Assembly: GCA_009363875.1 (NCBI GenBank)
Contig: CM018691.1
Span: forward strand, 44,327,399 to 44,391,398
Length of the DNA: 64,000 nucleotides
Direction of reading: 5' to 3'
DNA from: Mikania micrantha
Taxonomy: Eukaryota > Streptophyta > Magnoliopsida > Asterales > Asteraceae
Shown: piece after piece, positions 54,529 through 64,000 of the stretch
Numbering within the stretch: the stretch's first letter is position 1
Layout of the letters: the number at the start of each line of letters is the position of its first letter
The notes under the pieces: generated by a model
The model's database searches: none
Told to the model about the DNA's origin: nothing
Seen by the model: the letters and a program-made list of their open reading frames with translations, nothing else
Program-made: the position numbers and the translations under genes

Positions 54529-56943
54529 TGACAATTCCAATCGAAGACTACGTTATTATCGACTAACAGCACAAATTGACGTGCTTGAAATCCACGTTGA
54601 TTTAGCAATTGCGATTATTACGAGTTGAAAGTATGCGAGAAATCATGAATGTGGGTGAAAACCGTGCGCGAAACGGAGTTCCATATTCTCCGGAATCGTT
54701 AAACGAAGAAAAACTCAAAAATATCGCAATCTAGGAGCCCGCGCAGTACGCCTAGCCCCATTTGCCACGCTAGGCGGTACGCGTGGAATCAAAAGATCTG
54801 AGGCTTCCGTAATCCTTAGCGGTACGCCTAGCCTCACTCTGCCTCACTAGGCGGTATGCGAGGCATGAGGCGGTTTGAAAGATCAGAATAGAAGATTATA
54901 TTTCATGCAACATATTATTTTTCTTCATTCCTCGATTTTACATTTTCACAGACGAGACTTTCGACCTTTAGAGCATCAAATCACTATTTTAAAGCCCTAT
55001 AAACGTCCGGATCGCACCAGGGAGCGATTCTACAAGTCTTGATCATCATTTCTGTCCGAGAAATTTGTCCGATTAGGTAACGATTCGTTTCATCCTACTA
55101 GTTTGATAATGATTTGATTAGATCTTGTTTGTGAACGTAATGCAATAGTTAGGATTGTTGATTATTGCCTGGATGATGGTTAGGAATGGTTAGAAACGAA
55201 GAACTTGATATGTTAACGGGAAAATCCTTGTTTTGATCCGTTGTAATGCCCGGTTATCATGAAACTAAATCTATTATTATAATGGTTTAGACCATTTGAT
55301 TATAACAATGTGTGTGATTGTTTTGATCATTCCTTGAAATGAAAGTTTAAATCCAAGTGTTTCAAACTAATGACAATCATTAAGATAATCATTGGTGTAA
55401 CATCAGTGCCGGAAACATCACCGGAACAGTGACCTGAACAGTAACTTGCACAGTAACTCAGGTGCAAACTATGTGAACTATTGTATGCTATTAACATATG
55501 GATGCTTGACACTAAACTATTATGCTATTATTTCTGTAAACTGATTAAATCTCGCGGTTTAACAGTCAGAAATATATCACACAACATGGAATTGACACAT
55601 GAATGCTTGTAATATGCTATTTGTATAAACGTATGCGAGGTTGAACAAAACAAAGAAATAACTGACGTCGTTACAGGAATGCTAAACGGACGGATTATTC
55701 GTATAGGTGACGATCTGTACGAATATATCTGAAAGTTTAATGTTCTGAATGATTTCCAGTAATTAGAAAACCATATTGAAAAGTGTAGTTATCGTTGTAT
55801 TTGTACGGGTGACGATTCGAACGAATACGCGCGACGACTACTTGATTCGATTTAAACTGTAAATTAAAAGTTTCAGAAAATTTAAAATAAACGAAAGATA
55901 ATTATTTAATTTACTAGGAAAAACCACCTAAATTAATTTAATAAATTCTATCTTTAAAGACCGACACGTTTGACGCGAAAACAACGCGCGTAACGTTCCG
56001 GAAACGCAACGAAGACGCAAACCGAGCAACCGAACGAACCCGGATACACCGGGTATTTTGAAAGACTTGAAGGGGGCATTTAATACCCATTACATCTCTC
56101 AACTACCCATTCACTCTCACTCAACTCATCACTTTCTCTCTCTACACTCTCTCTCTACAAGAACCAAACCCTAGAATCCCCATTTCTCAACGAAATCGGG
56201 TGATTTTGGTGTCAAAACGACCACATCATCACATAGATCATAGAAGTACAAAGGATCTGAGCTTTTAGAGTCTTGGAAACCCTAGTTTGAACCTTATAAG
56301 AAACCGGCTGAAAAAATGTCCAAACCTTACGGAAATCACTTACCCACACCCTAGAACCATGTAGGAACAAGGAGTGTGTCATGAGCACGGCTAGAATATC
56401 GATTGAAGATGGCTGCACAACTTGGTCAGCTCGGCCGAATGGCTCTGCACACAGTTGGCCGAAAGACTGCTCCGCCGAGTGAACCCCCACATTCGGCCGA
56501 ATGGCTGGAGGCCCTCATTCGATCGGCTTGGGTCTGATTCAGGAAAGGACCATTCGCAGCACCCTCTTTCCAGTCGGCCTGAACCCTATTCGGCCTAGAG
56601 TCATTCGTATAATCTCATTCGACCAAGTCTTCCTTCGGCCGAGGCTTCCATTCGATCAGCCCTCATGCGGCCCAATCTCTTCGGCCGACTCACACTCGGC
56701 CAAGGCTCGCATACGGCCACCTCCACTTCGGCCAAGGACTTAGGCAAATTGTTAACCGGATCAATACATGAGGCTTAAACTAGGAAGATGCCAAGCACAA
56801 CCAGGGGGTCATATGGAATGTTCAAACACACACACTAGATGTATGCATGGTGTGTGTGTATGCATGGGAATTTACTACAGTTCCTAAACAAGGAACTAAC
56901 TTAACTTGGAAACAATGTGATAAATTTGAAAACTCTTCATGTC
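54529..56943 (+). repeat. Gypsy-like LTR, 5' part, plus orientation
   Basis: Starts TGTGACAATTCC. It contains GCGGTACGCC/GCCTAG palindromes (54740-54860) like those in the chromovirus LTR. Then comes a region (55970-56180: GCGCGTAACGTTCCGGAAAC, CTCTCTCTCTC) that parallels the solo LTR at 8100-8640 read on the minus strand. Finally there is a CATTCGGCCGAATGG-rich stretch (56430-56720). It is cut at 56944 by the copia LTR; the rest presumably lies beyond the window. No gene. Confidence 0.65.
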
Positions 56944-57569
56944 TGTAGGACCAATGAGGAGCTCGGAAACAATCCGATTCCAATGGAAATCTACCCGACA
57001 TCCTCTGGAATAGTGCGGAATCCTATTCCAGGGTTTTCCAATCAAAACCAACAGCAACCGTGGTGATCCGAAGGTGTAGGAAGGACTTGTAAGCAAGAAT
57101 CGAACACCACGGGTTGAGAATCGAACTTGGACGATCAATGGCCGCTCTAATATCCTAGGTTTTGACTCTGGGATCTCAGGGAAGAAGGAGGGCTCTCAAA
57201 AAGTTAGTATTGAAATGATTTGAACAAGTATATATAGGCAGTAGTCATTCGGCGAATGAGTGGCCGAAGCAGCTCATTCGGCGAATGACTTGCCCGAATG
57301 GACATGTCAATCGAATGAGTCATTCGGCGAATGACTCATTCTCTCGCCTGTCATTCGCTATTTCGTTCATTCGGCGAATGACTTCATTCTCTAGAGTCAT
57401 TCGCCCGAATGTGCAATCTTCATACTCAACTGTTAATTAATCAGATCAACCAATTATATAATCAATAATAAACACTAAGAATGATATATAAAGACAACTT
57501 CCATTAATATCTTGAATTTTACATGATGAGAATTACAAGACAGAACTAGGGACATAACATGTATCTACA
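56944..57569 (-). repeat. copia family 2 LTR D (626 bp)
   Basis: Plus strand TGTAGGACC...GTATCTACA, i.e. the family 2 LTR reversed. It is more diverged from A-C than these are from each other. TATA-like TATATATA at 57229-57236 on the minus strand. CATTCG palindromes at 57240-57415. It is preceded by ATGTC (56939-56943), the candidate target-site duplicate. Confidence 0.9.
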
Positions 57570-57583
57570 AACTCCCCCTTGGA
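57570..57583 (-). other. Polypurine tract of copia family 2
   Basis: The minus strand reads CCAAGGGGGAGTT right against the LTR start, confirming LTR D as a 3' LTR of a minus-strand element. Confidence 0.85.
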
Positions 57584-57703
57584 CCTAGTTCAACTCTTGG
57601 AAGCGTCTTTCTTTGCAAGCTTGTCTGAAATTGCTTTCCAATCTGCACCGGCATGAACTTTTAAGCAAATGCAGAGACTAATTACCCTCATAAACTGAAG
57701 AGC

Positions 57704-60046
57704 TTATTCCATATCCTGTACATCAAAGAAGATCTGATGTCGAAACAAAGCTTTGACATCACTTTGTGAGAGATTTGTCAGCCACATTGGATCAAAAATC
57801 CTCACAGTCTCCCACTGCTTGTCCTTGCACAAAACAATCACAGCCTCACCAGTACGCCCATCATAATACCACCATCGGAAGCCATCCATAAAGTCTTGTC
57901 GCATTTTCCGTAAAGGAATCTTCTTCAAAACTTTAGGGGGAAGCCACTTCAGGATAACCTTATGCTTTCGGGTGTCTCCATCAATCTCTGGCAAATAATA
58001 ACGTTCAGGCTGTTGGGGCTGAAAGTTCACCCATCTCTTTCTGTATTCATACTGGATTTGCCTAGAGAACCAGGCAGACATCCCTGAATCCTCACTGTAT
58101 AGTAACTTTAGACGTGCTAATTGATTAACTTCAAAGCCCGGCAACGTCTTGAAATCATGAGGGTGCTTGAAGTAATCAATTCCCTTTTCTCTCTTCACAG
58201 CATAGCAACCAAGGTCGTGAAAGTATGCCCAGCTCAATATTTGACCTCTAGCTTTGTAGCCTTTGGTTCTGTAAACTTTCTTGTGCGTAGCTGGCATCTT
58301 CTCGGTGCTTTGTTTCTTCAACATCACCCAGTAGGCCTCCCATTCTTCTTTTCTTTTCTTTTGTTCATCGGCTTTGGATTTGCTTGCTTCAACTTGTTCC
58401 TCCAAATATCTGACCAAAAGATCCTCTGTTTCTTGATCAAATGGTTCAGTGAATGTAGGCAACTCATCCTCAGCCGATGTGTACTTGGGATATTCCTCAT
58501 CAGTGATATCCTCCAAGATAACTTCATCAATATCATCAAAAATTTCTGGCTCTGGCTCATCATCAATAGGAACAGAGGTATCATCAGTGATCACCTCATC
58601 AGGATTTAACCTGAAAAGCTCAGCAATTTGTTCCTTTGATAAGCAGTGAATAATTTCTCCCTCCTCCTTGTCATAGCTGACTGAGTGCTGTATGATGCCT
58701 TGAGCGTCCAAAATCATGGTGAGAGTCTCGTCTAACTGACGTCTCAAAGGCACAGCTTCGACTTCCTCAGTAGCTGTTGGTTCTTCAGTCTGTGCAGGAG
58801 GAGATGGAGGAGGAGATTGTTTCTTTTTGTCGTTGGCCTTCTTAGACCGGATCTCAGATGAGGGAGGGTCTTGATTGTCATTATCATCATTATCATCATC
58901 TTCTTCATCATCATCACCTGATGAACTAGAAGACCCATTCCCCGATCCGTCCTTGTCTTCATCATCAGATTCAGCATCTTTCTCTGAATCTTCATTATCC
59001 TCTTGTTCCTCCTCAGACTCTTCTTTTTCTTCTTCTTCCTCCTTGTCTGATTCATCGGAATGGGTTTCTGTACCCTCAAGCCTGGGAGTGCCTTCCTTGG
59101 AACTTTCAACTAGTTTAGCAAGTCGGGCGTTCTCTGCTTCTAGCAACAGAATCCGTTCATTGAAACCAGTGGCAGTCATGGCCAACTGGTTGTGCTCATC
59201 AATATACTTAAGCAGCTTCTCTTCTTGTTGAGCATAACGAGCTCTTAGATCAGCTCGTTGATCAGCTGCCTGTAGCAGTAACGCATCCTGATCATTTATC
59301 CGTTGTGTGAGCTGAGCTATCTTGTTCTCCTGCTCCATGTTCCTATCCATCAGTCTAAGAACCATACTGTTCAGTGTGCTCAGCTGATCAACAACTGAAA
59401 CAGTAGGTATGAACATATCAGCTCGAGATGTAGAGGGGCCAGCAGATGCAGTAGTGAAAATGGGAGCCTGAGTCATAGAGGTGGTCAGAGGGGCAGTAAT
59501 AGAACTAACATGAATTGCCCTTGACCTGGCCAGTGAAGAAACTGAAACAGCTTCTACTGATGTAACAGTAGTTGTAGCAGCTGTAGTCAGTTCTGACCTC
59601 CTTTGAAAAGAGAACCTTGATCTCTTTCCTCTTCCTGCTCGGGAGGATGTAAGCTGAGAAGTGGCAGCAGAAACAGCCACTGTAACTGAAGCAGAAGACC
59701 GAGGTGGAGGAGACAAATCAAATTCTGGAATGAACAATGGATCAGTAATCTCCTCTCGCTCCTCTTCGCTTCTCTTTCTCTTCCTCACAACCATCTTCTC
59801 ACCAACCATTACCCTCTCATAACCTTCCTCCATAATATCATCAGAATTAGTACTATCTTCATCACCTTCTCCAGCTACACCATCATCCTCACTAGAGTCC
59901 TCTGACTCATCATCACCTTCTGTTGCATGAGTAACTGTAGCATCAAGAGAAACAGAGGTGGTGACTGTAGTGGTAGCCAAGAAATCCAACTCTAGTAGAG
60001 AGTCAACATCTATATCTTCTTCTTGAGCTGTAGAAAGTCTGGTACT
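57704..60046 (-). CDS. family 2 aORF, C-terminal two thirds, long intact frame
   Basis: One open frame of about 780 codons, 5'-truncated by an inversion junction (the first few codons up to about 60046 are foreign). In order: acidic Ser/Asp/Glu tracts; a basic RKRKRSEE patch; FIPEFDLSPPPRSS; a Ser/Thr-rich region with SRAGRGKRSRFSFQRRSELT; a coiled coil (about 235-325, LTQRINDQDALLLQAADQRA); a very acidic DDEEDDDNDDN stretch; a second acidic segment; and a basic globular C-terminal domain (about 580-784) with KGYKARGQILSWAYFHDLGC, FRWWYYDGRTGEAVIVL and RIFDPMWLTNLSQSD. The stop lies 134 bp before the LTR. No membrane segment, so an envelope role is not supported. A nuclear or nucleic-acid role is conceivable from the charge pattern. 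Function unknown. Confidence 0.8.
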   Translation of the reverse strand, partial: STRLSTAQEEDIDVDSLLELDFLATTTVTTSVSLDATVTHATEGDDESEDSSEDDGVAGEGDEDSTNSDDIMEEGYERVMVGEKMVVRKRKRSEEEREEITDPLFIPEFDLSPPPRSSASVTVAVSAATSQLTSSRAGRGKRSRFSFQRRSELTTAATTTVTSVEAVSVSSLARSRAIHVSSITAPLTTSMTQAPIFTTASAGPSTSRADMFIPTVSVVDQLSTLNSMVLRLMDRNMEQENKIAQLTQRINDQDALLLQAADQRADLRARYAQQEEKLLKYIDEHNQLAMTATGFNERILLLEAENARLAKLVESSKEGTPRLEGTETHSDESDKEEEEEKEESEEEQEDNEDSEKDAESDDEDKDGSGNGSSSSSGDDDEEDDDNDDNDNQDPPSSEIRSKKANDKKKQSPPPSPPAQTEEPTATEEVEAVPLRRQLDETLTMILDAQGIIQHSVSYDKEEGEIIHCLSKEQIAELFRLNPDEVITDDTSVPIDDEPEPEIFDDIDEVILEDITDEEYPKYTSAEDELPTFTEPFDQETEDLLVRYLEEQVEASKSKADEQKKRKEEWEAYWVMLKKQSTEKMPATHKKVYRTKGYKARGQILSWAYFHDLGCYAVKREKGIDYFKHPHDFKTLPGFEVNQLARLKLLYSEDSGMSAWFSRQIQYEYRKRWVNFQPQQPERYYLPEIDGDTRKHKVILKWLPPKVLKKIPLRKMRQDFMDGFRWWYYDGRTGEAVIVLCKDKQWETVRIFDPMWLTNLSQSDVKALFRHQIFFDVQDME

Positions 60047-60715
60047 ACTCAGAATCAAACCCCTGTTGTCATGAAAGGTGACCCAATCTGCAATTCAAAG
60101 ATTTACAAAGAATTGTGCTTTGTAAAAGCTTCACAAGAGTCTGAAGCAAAATGTGTTACCAAGTCTGTTATTATTGGTAACAAAGGGACAAAAGGGTTGG
60201 GTTTTGATCAAGACAAGCTAAAAACAAATGTTTTTAAATCACATAAGCAGACTTTCTCTGATTTAAAACATTTTCATAAAAAGGGTGCAAAAGTTTGTTT
60301 TGAGTGTGGTGAACCTGGGCACATTGTTAGATTTTGCCCTCATTTGATCAGACCAAAGGTTGTTCCTTTCAGAAAACTGAAGTCTGCTTTAACCAAACCT
60401 GTAACATCTGTAGCTAAGCGTGTTCAACCAAAACGCAAACAACCAAATCAGGTTAAACCATTAGACAAGGGTAAAGGGAAATTGGAGAACTTGGATGTTC
60501 CAAGTGTGATTAAAGTAAATCAAGTAAAACCATCATCCATTTATCTGAAAAATTCCTTTGATAAAAATGCAATCTGGAAAGTTAAACCATCTGAGGATTC
60601 AGTTCCACCTATCTCAGATAAGTCTCTTCCAGACGGTAAATGGATTGATGTATGGATCCGAGACTCTCTGGGTCAACCCAAGACTGTAAAGGCTTGGGTT
60701 CCCAAAGTGAACTGA
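60047..60715 (+). pseudogene. family 2 gag, C-terminal part, 5'-truncated
   Basis: Plus strand, joined head-to-head to the aORF. It starts within the linker before the second zinc knuckle (TQNQTPVV matches AQNPLPVI at about 24505). It contains CFECGEPGHIVRFC near 60298, a Lys-rich stretch and the KAWVPKVN end at 60715. Gag N-terminus and knuckle 1 are absent. The frame is open throughout. Confidence 0.85.
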
Positions 60716-60728
60716 TTGTCTCTTTATT

Positions 60729-63718
60729 GTGCAGGTTGCCCCAAAAGCTGGAGTTAACAGCAATTGGATAGTTGATAGTGGGGCTTCCAGGCACATGACT
60801 GGTGATATTTCTTTGCTCACCAACGTGAATGCAGTTCGCGGTGGATATGTTGCATTTGCCGGTGATAAAGGTGGATTTATTACGGGAGAGGGAATTCTTA
60901 CCAATGGTCAAGTTTCTTTTGATAAAGTCAGATATGTCAAGCAACTGGAAAACAATCTTCTTTCAGTTTCTCAGATCTGTGACAAAGAGTACAAGGTTTT
61001 GTTTGATGAGTCAAAATGCTACATTCTTAAGCAAGGTGTTAAGATTCCTGAAGACTGCATTTTAATGTCAGCTCCCAGAAAGCAAGACTTGTATGTTCTC
61101 AATATGGCCACAGCTTCAACAACATCCTCCACAGCTTCATGTTTTATGACAAAGGCAACTGAGAAAGATTCAATTCTTTGGCATAAGAGGATGGGTCATT
61201 TGAGTCTACGCAAGATGAATCACTTGGTACACAATCAGCTGGTTGAGGGAGTTAGTCTGAAGAATTCAAGCTGTCTGATATATGTGTTTCATGCAAGAAA
61301 GGGAAGCAAACCAAGCAGTCTCATAAGCTGAAAAAGTTTCATTCAATCAATGTTCCTCTTGAGCTTCTCCATATGGATCTGTTTGGTCCTGTGAATCGCA
61401 AGAGTATAGCTGGAGATCAATACTGTCTTGTCATCACTGATGAGTATTCCAGATATTCTTGGGTTTTCTTTTTGAAGGAGAAATCTGAAACGTTTGATTG
61501 CATTCAAGTGTTGGTTACCAAACTTGAATCACTTTATAAGCTCAAGATTCGTCAGTTTCGAACAGATAATGGAACGGAGTTCAAAAATCACAACATGGAA
61601 ACTTTCTGTAATGCACGGGGTATTGTGCAACAATTTAGTGCTCCATACGTTCCACAAATGAATGGTGTTGCTGAACGCAAAAATAGGACATTGATTGAGG
61701 CTGCTAGAACTATGCTTGCTGATTCTTCTCTGCCGGTTCAATTCTGGAATGAAGCTATAGCAAATGCTTGCTATACATTGAACCGGGTCCTAATTGTGAA
61801 AATACATGAGAAGAGTTGCTTTGAACTGCTCCATAACAGAAAGCCAAATCTTAAGTATCTTGAACCGTTTGGTGCACCATGCACTATGCTTAAGAAACAT
61901 GAGCAGGGCAAGTTCAATGAAAAGGTGGAAGAAGGGTACTTTCTTGGGTACAGCACTCCAAATAAAAGAGTTTACAACATCTCAACTCATAATGTGGAGG
62001 AGTGGTACCATGTTGATGTTCAGAGATATTCTATGCCCCCATCTGGAAAAGGCCCAGATTGGATGTTTGATTATTCTAGTCTGTTTGATTCATTCAATAT
62101 GCCTCCCATGTATTCAGATGAAGATGTTGCAGTTCAGATGCTGTATGATGCACAGAATGCACCTGATGAACCTTTGCAACCTTCCTCTGCATCTATTCCA
62201 AGCACACAGATAAATGATGACAGCTCATACACATATGACAATCATCCTCCTCCGGCTGCTCCTGAACCAGGTGTTGATAATCTTGTACCAGGTCTTGAGG
62301 ATTTGAATCTGAATAACCTAGATCCTGAGGTTGAGGTTCCAGCTCATCCTGTTGGACGAATTAACCGTATTCATCCTCAAGAAAACATTATTGGGAGTCC
62401 TTTGGATGGAGTAAAGACTCGAAATCAGATTTCTTCAGGAGGTCTTGCTGACATTCTTGATTTTGCAGATGTAAGCTTTTGTGCTCATTCCTGCTTTATC
62501 TCTCAAGTTGAACCGCGTACTGTCATTGAAGCTTTAAGAGAAGAATCATGGGTTGATGCCATGCAAGAGGAACTTCTGCAGTTCAAAAAGTTAGGTGTCT
62601 GGCAATTGGTGGACAAACCCAAAGGTGCAAAAGTAATTGGCACTCGATGGGTTCTTCGATGCAAGAAAAATGATCACGGGATCATAGTGCGAAACAAGGC
62701 ACGTCTGGTGGTTCAGGGATTCAGACAGATAGAAGGTTTGGACTACAATGAGGTGTTTGCTCCGGTTGCTCGACTCGAAGCAATTCGTATCTTCTGGGCA
62801 CATGCATCCTTTAAGAAATTTAAGGTTTATCAAATGGATGTCAAGAGTGCGTTCCTTCACGGTGTGATTAGTGAGACAGTATATGTCAGTCAACCTCCCG
62901 GGTTTGAGGATCCATTGCATCATGACCAAGTCTACAAGCTAGACAAGGCTTTATATGGATTGCATCAAGCTCCGCGAGCTTGGTATGAGACACTTTCTAC
63001 TCACCTTCTGAACAACGGGTTCAGAAGAGGTGTCATTGACTGCACATTATTCATTCGTGAAAAGGATGGTGACTTGCTCTTGGTGCAAGTATATGTGGAC
63101 GACATCATCTTTGGTTCCACAAATGATAGTCTGTGCAAGGAATTCGAGAAGGTTATGAAAGAAAAATTTGAAATGAGTTCTATGGGAGAGATGAAATTTT
63201 TCTTGGGTTTGCAGGTGGATAAGTCTGAGGCAGGGATTTTCATTCATCAAACCAAATATGTTGGTGACATTCTGAGCCGGTTCAGTATGTCTGATGCAAA
63301 GCCTGCTGGTACCCCACTGGCGATTAATCACGGGATTACTCCAGATGAAAAGGGGGAGTTAATTGATGCCACTCTGTACCGAGGAATGATCGGATCTCTT
63401 ATGTATCTCACTGCTTCTCGGCCAGACATCATGTTTGCTACTTGCTTGTGTGCACGCTATCAGTCAAAACCAAGAGTATCTCATCTCATTGTTGTCAAAA
63501 GGATTATGCGTTATCTAAAGGGTACACCAGAACTTGGCTTTTGGTACCCTAATGATGATAACTTTGAGCTTACTGCATATAGTGATTCAGATTATGGTGG
63601 ATGCAAGAGAGATTTCAAATCAACATCTGCAGGATGTCAGTTGTTTGGAAACCGTTTAGTTACCTGGCAGTGCAAGAAGCAGACGTCGGTGTCTACTTCA
63701 ACCTGTGAAGCTGAATAG
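60729..63718 (+). pseudogene. family 2 pol (protease to RNase H), nearly intact
   Basis: Protease: NWIVDSGASRHMTG at 60762. Pre-integrase: HKRMGHLSLRKMNHL. Integrase: MDLFGPV, RTDNGTEFKN, and YVPQMNGVAERKNRTLIEAA. RT: FAPVARLEAIR, YQMDVKSAFLHG, YVDDIIFGS near 63092. RNase H: YSDSDYGG and TCEAE. There are only two visible lesions before the window edge: a frameshift near 61265-61275 in the integrase zinc region, and a TAG at 63716 replacing the Cys codon of the TCEAECIAA block. It is far better preserved than 25175-28512. Confidence 0.9.
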
Positions 63719-64000
63719 ATTGCTGCTGCTAGTTGCTGTTCTCAAATCATCTGGATTCAACAGCAACTCAGGGACTATGGGTTACATTTTTCTAACACTC
63801 CTATATATGTTGATAATACTGCTGACATAGCTGTCACTAAAAATCATGTTCAGCACTCCAAAACCAAACACATCGACATTAAATATCACTTCATACGTGA
63901 TTGTTTTGACAAGAAATTAATCGATGTAGTGAAAATTCACACCGATCACCAAAAAGCCGATCTTTTTACCAAAGCATTCGACAAACCCAGATTTTTATAT
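63719..64000 (+). pseudogene. family 2 RNase H C-terminus, cut by window end
   Basis: After the TAG the same frame continues (AAASCCSQIIWIQQQL, KTKHIDIKYHF, ADLFTKAFDKPRFLY) up to the last base. The pol stop, spacer, sense aORF and LTR should lie beyond the window. Confidence 0.85.

Noticed and set aside
58875..59231. Ser-rich plus-strand frame
   Set aside because: Antisense of the acidic Asp/Glu tracts of the aORF; GAx codons reversed give serine-rich frames.
57704..60046. Calling the aORF an envelope protein
   Set aside because: The position fits sirevirus env-like genes, but I see no signal peptide, membrane helix or glycoprotein-like cysteine pattern; the protein is highly charged.

Overview
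This window is nuclear DNA of a flowering plant. It is A+T-rich, uses plant-type LTR retrotransposons with PBSs matching initiator-methionine tRNA, and holds fold-back MITEs and an intron-bearing pseudogene. Asteraceae is my best guess, from a recalled resemblance of the extra retrotransposon ORFs to predicted proteins of that family; it is not proven here. No intact host gene is visible. The only trace of cellular coding sequence is a decayed malate dehydrogenase fragment at 794-1182.

Region 1 (1423-36933) is a nest. A minus-strand Ty1/copia element of SIRE/sirevirus type (family 1) runs from its 5' LTR (36131-36933) through gag, protease, integrase, RT-RNase H, a spacer and an additional 3' ORF (aORF) to a 3' LTR at 2656-3456. 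That LTR also serves as the 5' LTR of a shrunken derivative ending at 1423. Two insertions split the element. One is a 4.44-kb gypsy-like solo LTR (4798-9239, TSD CTCCT) inside the aORF. The other is an 18-kb block of a second copia family (13565-31520, TSD TGTTT) inside pol.

The 18-kb block (family 2) is the oddest part. Two tandem ~3.75-kb units each hold a 630-bp LTR, a PBS and then the 3' end of the same family in inverted orientation (antisense aORF, spacer and pol end). A third LTR, decayed gag-pol in sense, spacer, aORF fragment and a 56-bp LTR stub follow. One transcript across it would carry long self-complementary arms.

Region 2 (36934-38388) is gene-free: a GTAT-type microsatellite, a MITE candidate and the edge of a further LTR. 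Region 3 (38389-50189, TSD TGATG) is a very young Ty3/gypsy chromovirus (Tekay/Del type) with ~3-kb LTRs. It has an extra coiled-coil, acidic-tailed ORF before gag, a probable intron near the gag start, one gag-pol frame broken by a single-base deletion, and a C-terminal chromodomain. Region 4 (50190-56943) is LTR fragments and MITEs. Region 5 (56944-64000) is another family 2 copy: a minus-strand 3' LTR, PPT and aORF joined head-to-head to plus-strand gag-pol that runs off the window.

Two themes recur. Two diverged copia families carry related aORFs after pol. In each family a family-specific short palindrome is repeated both in the LTR and in the spacer before the aORF, suggesting the aORF has its own LTR-like control region.
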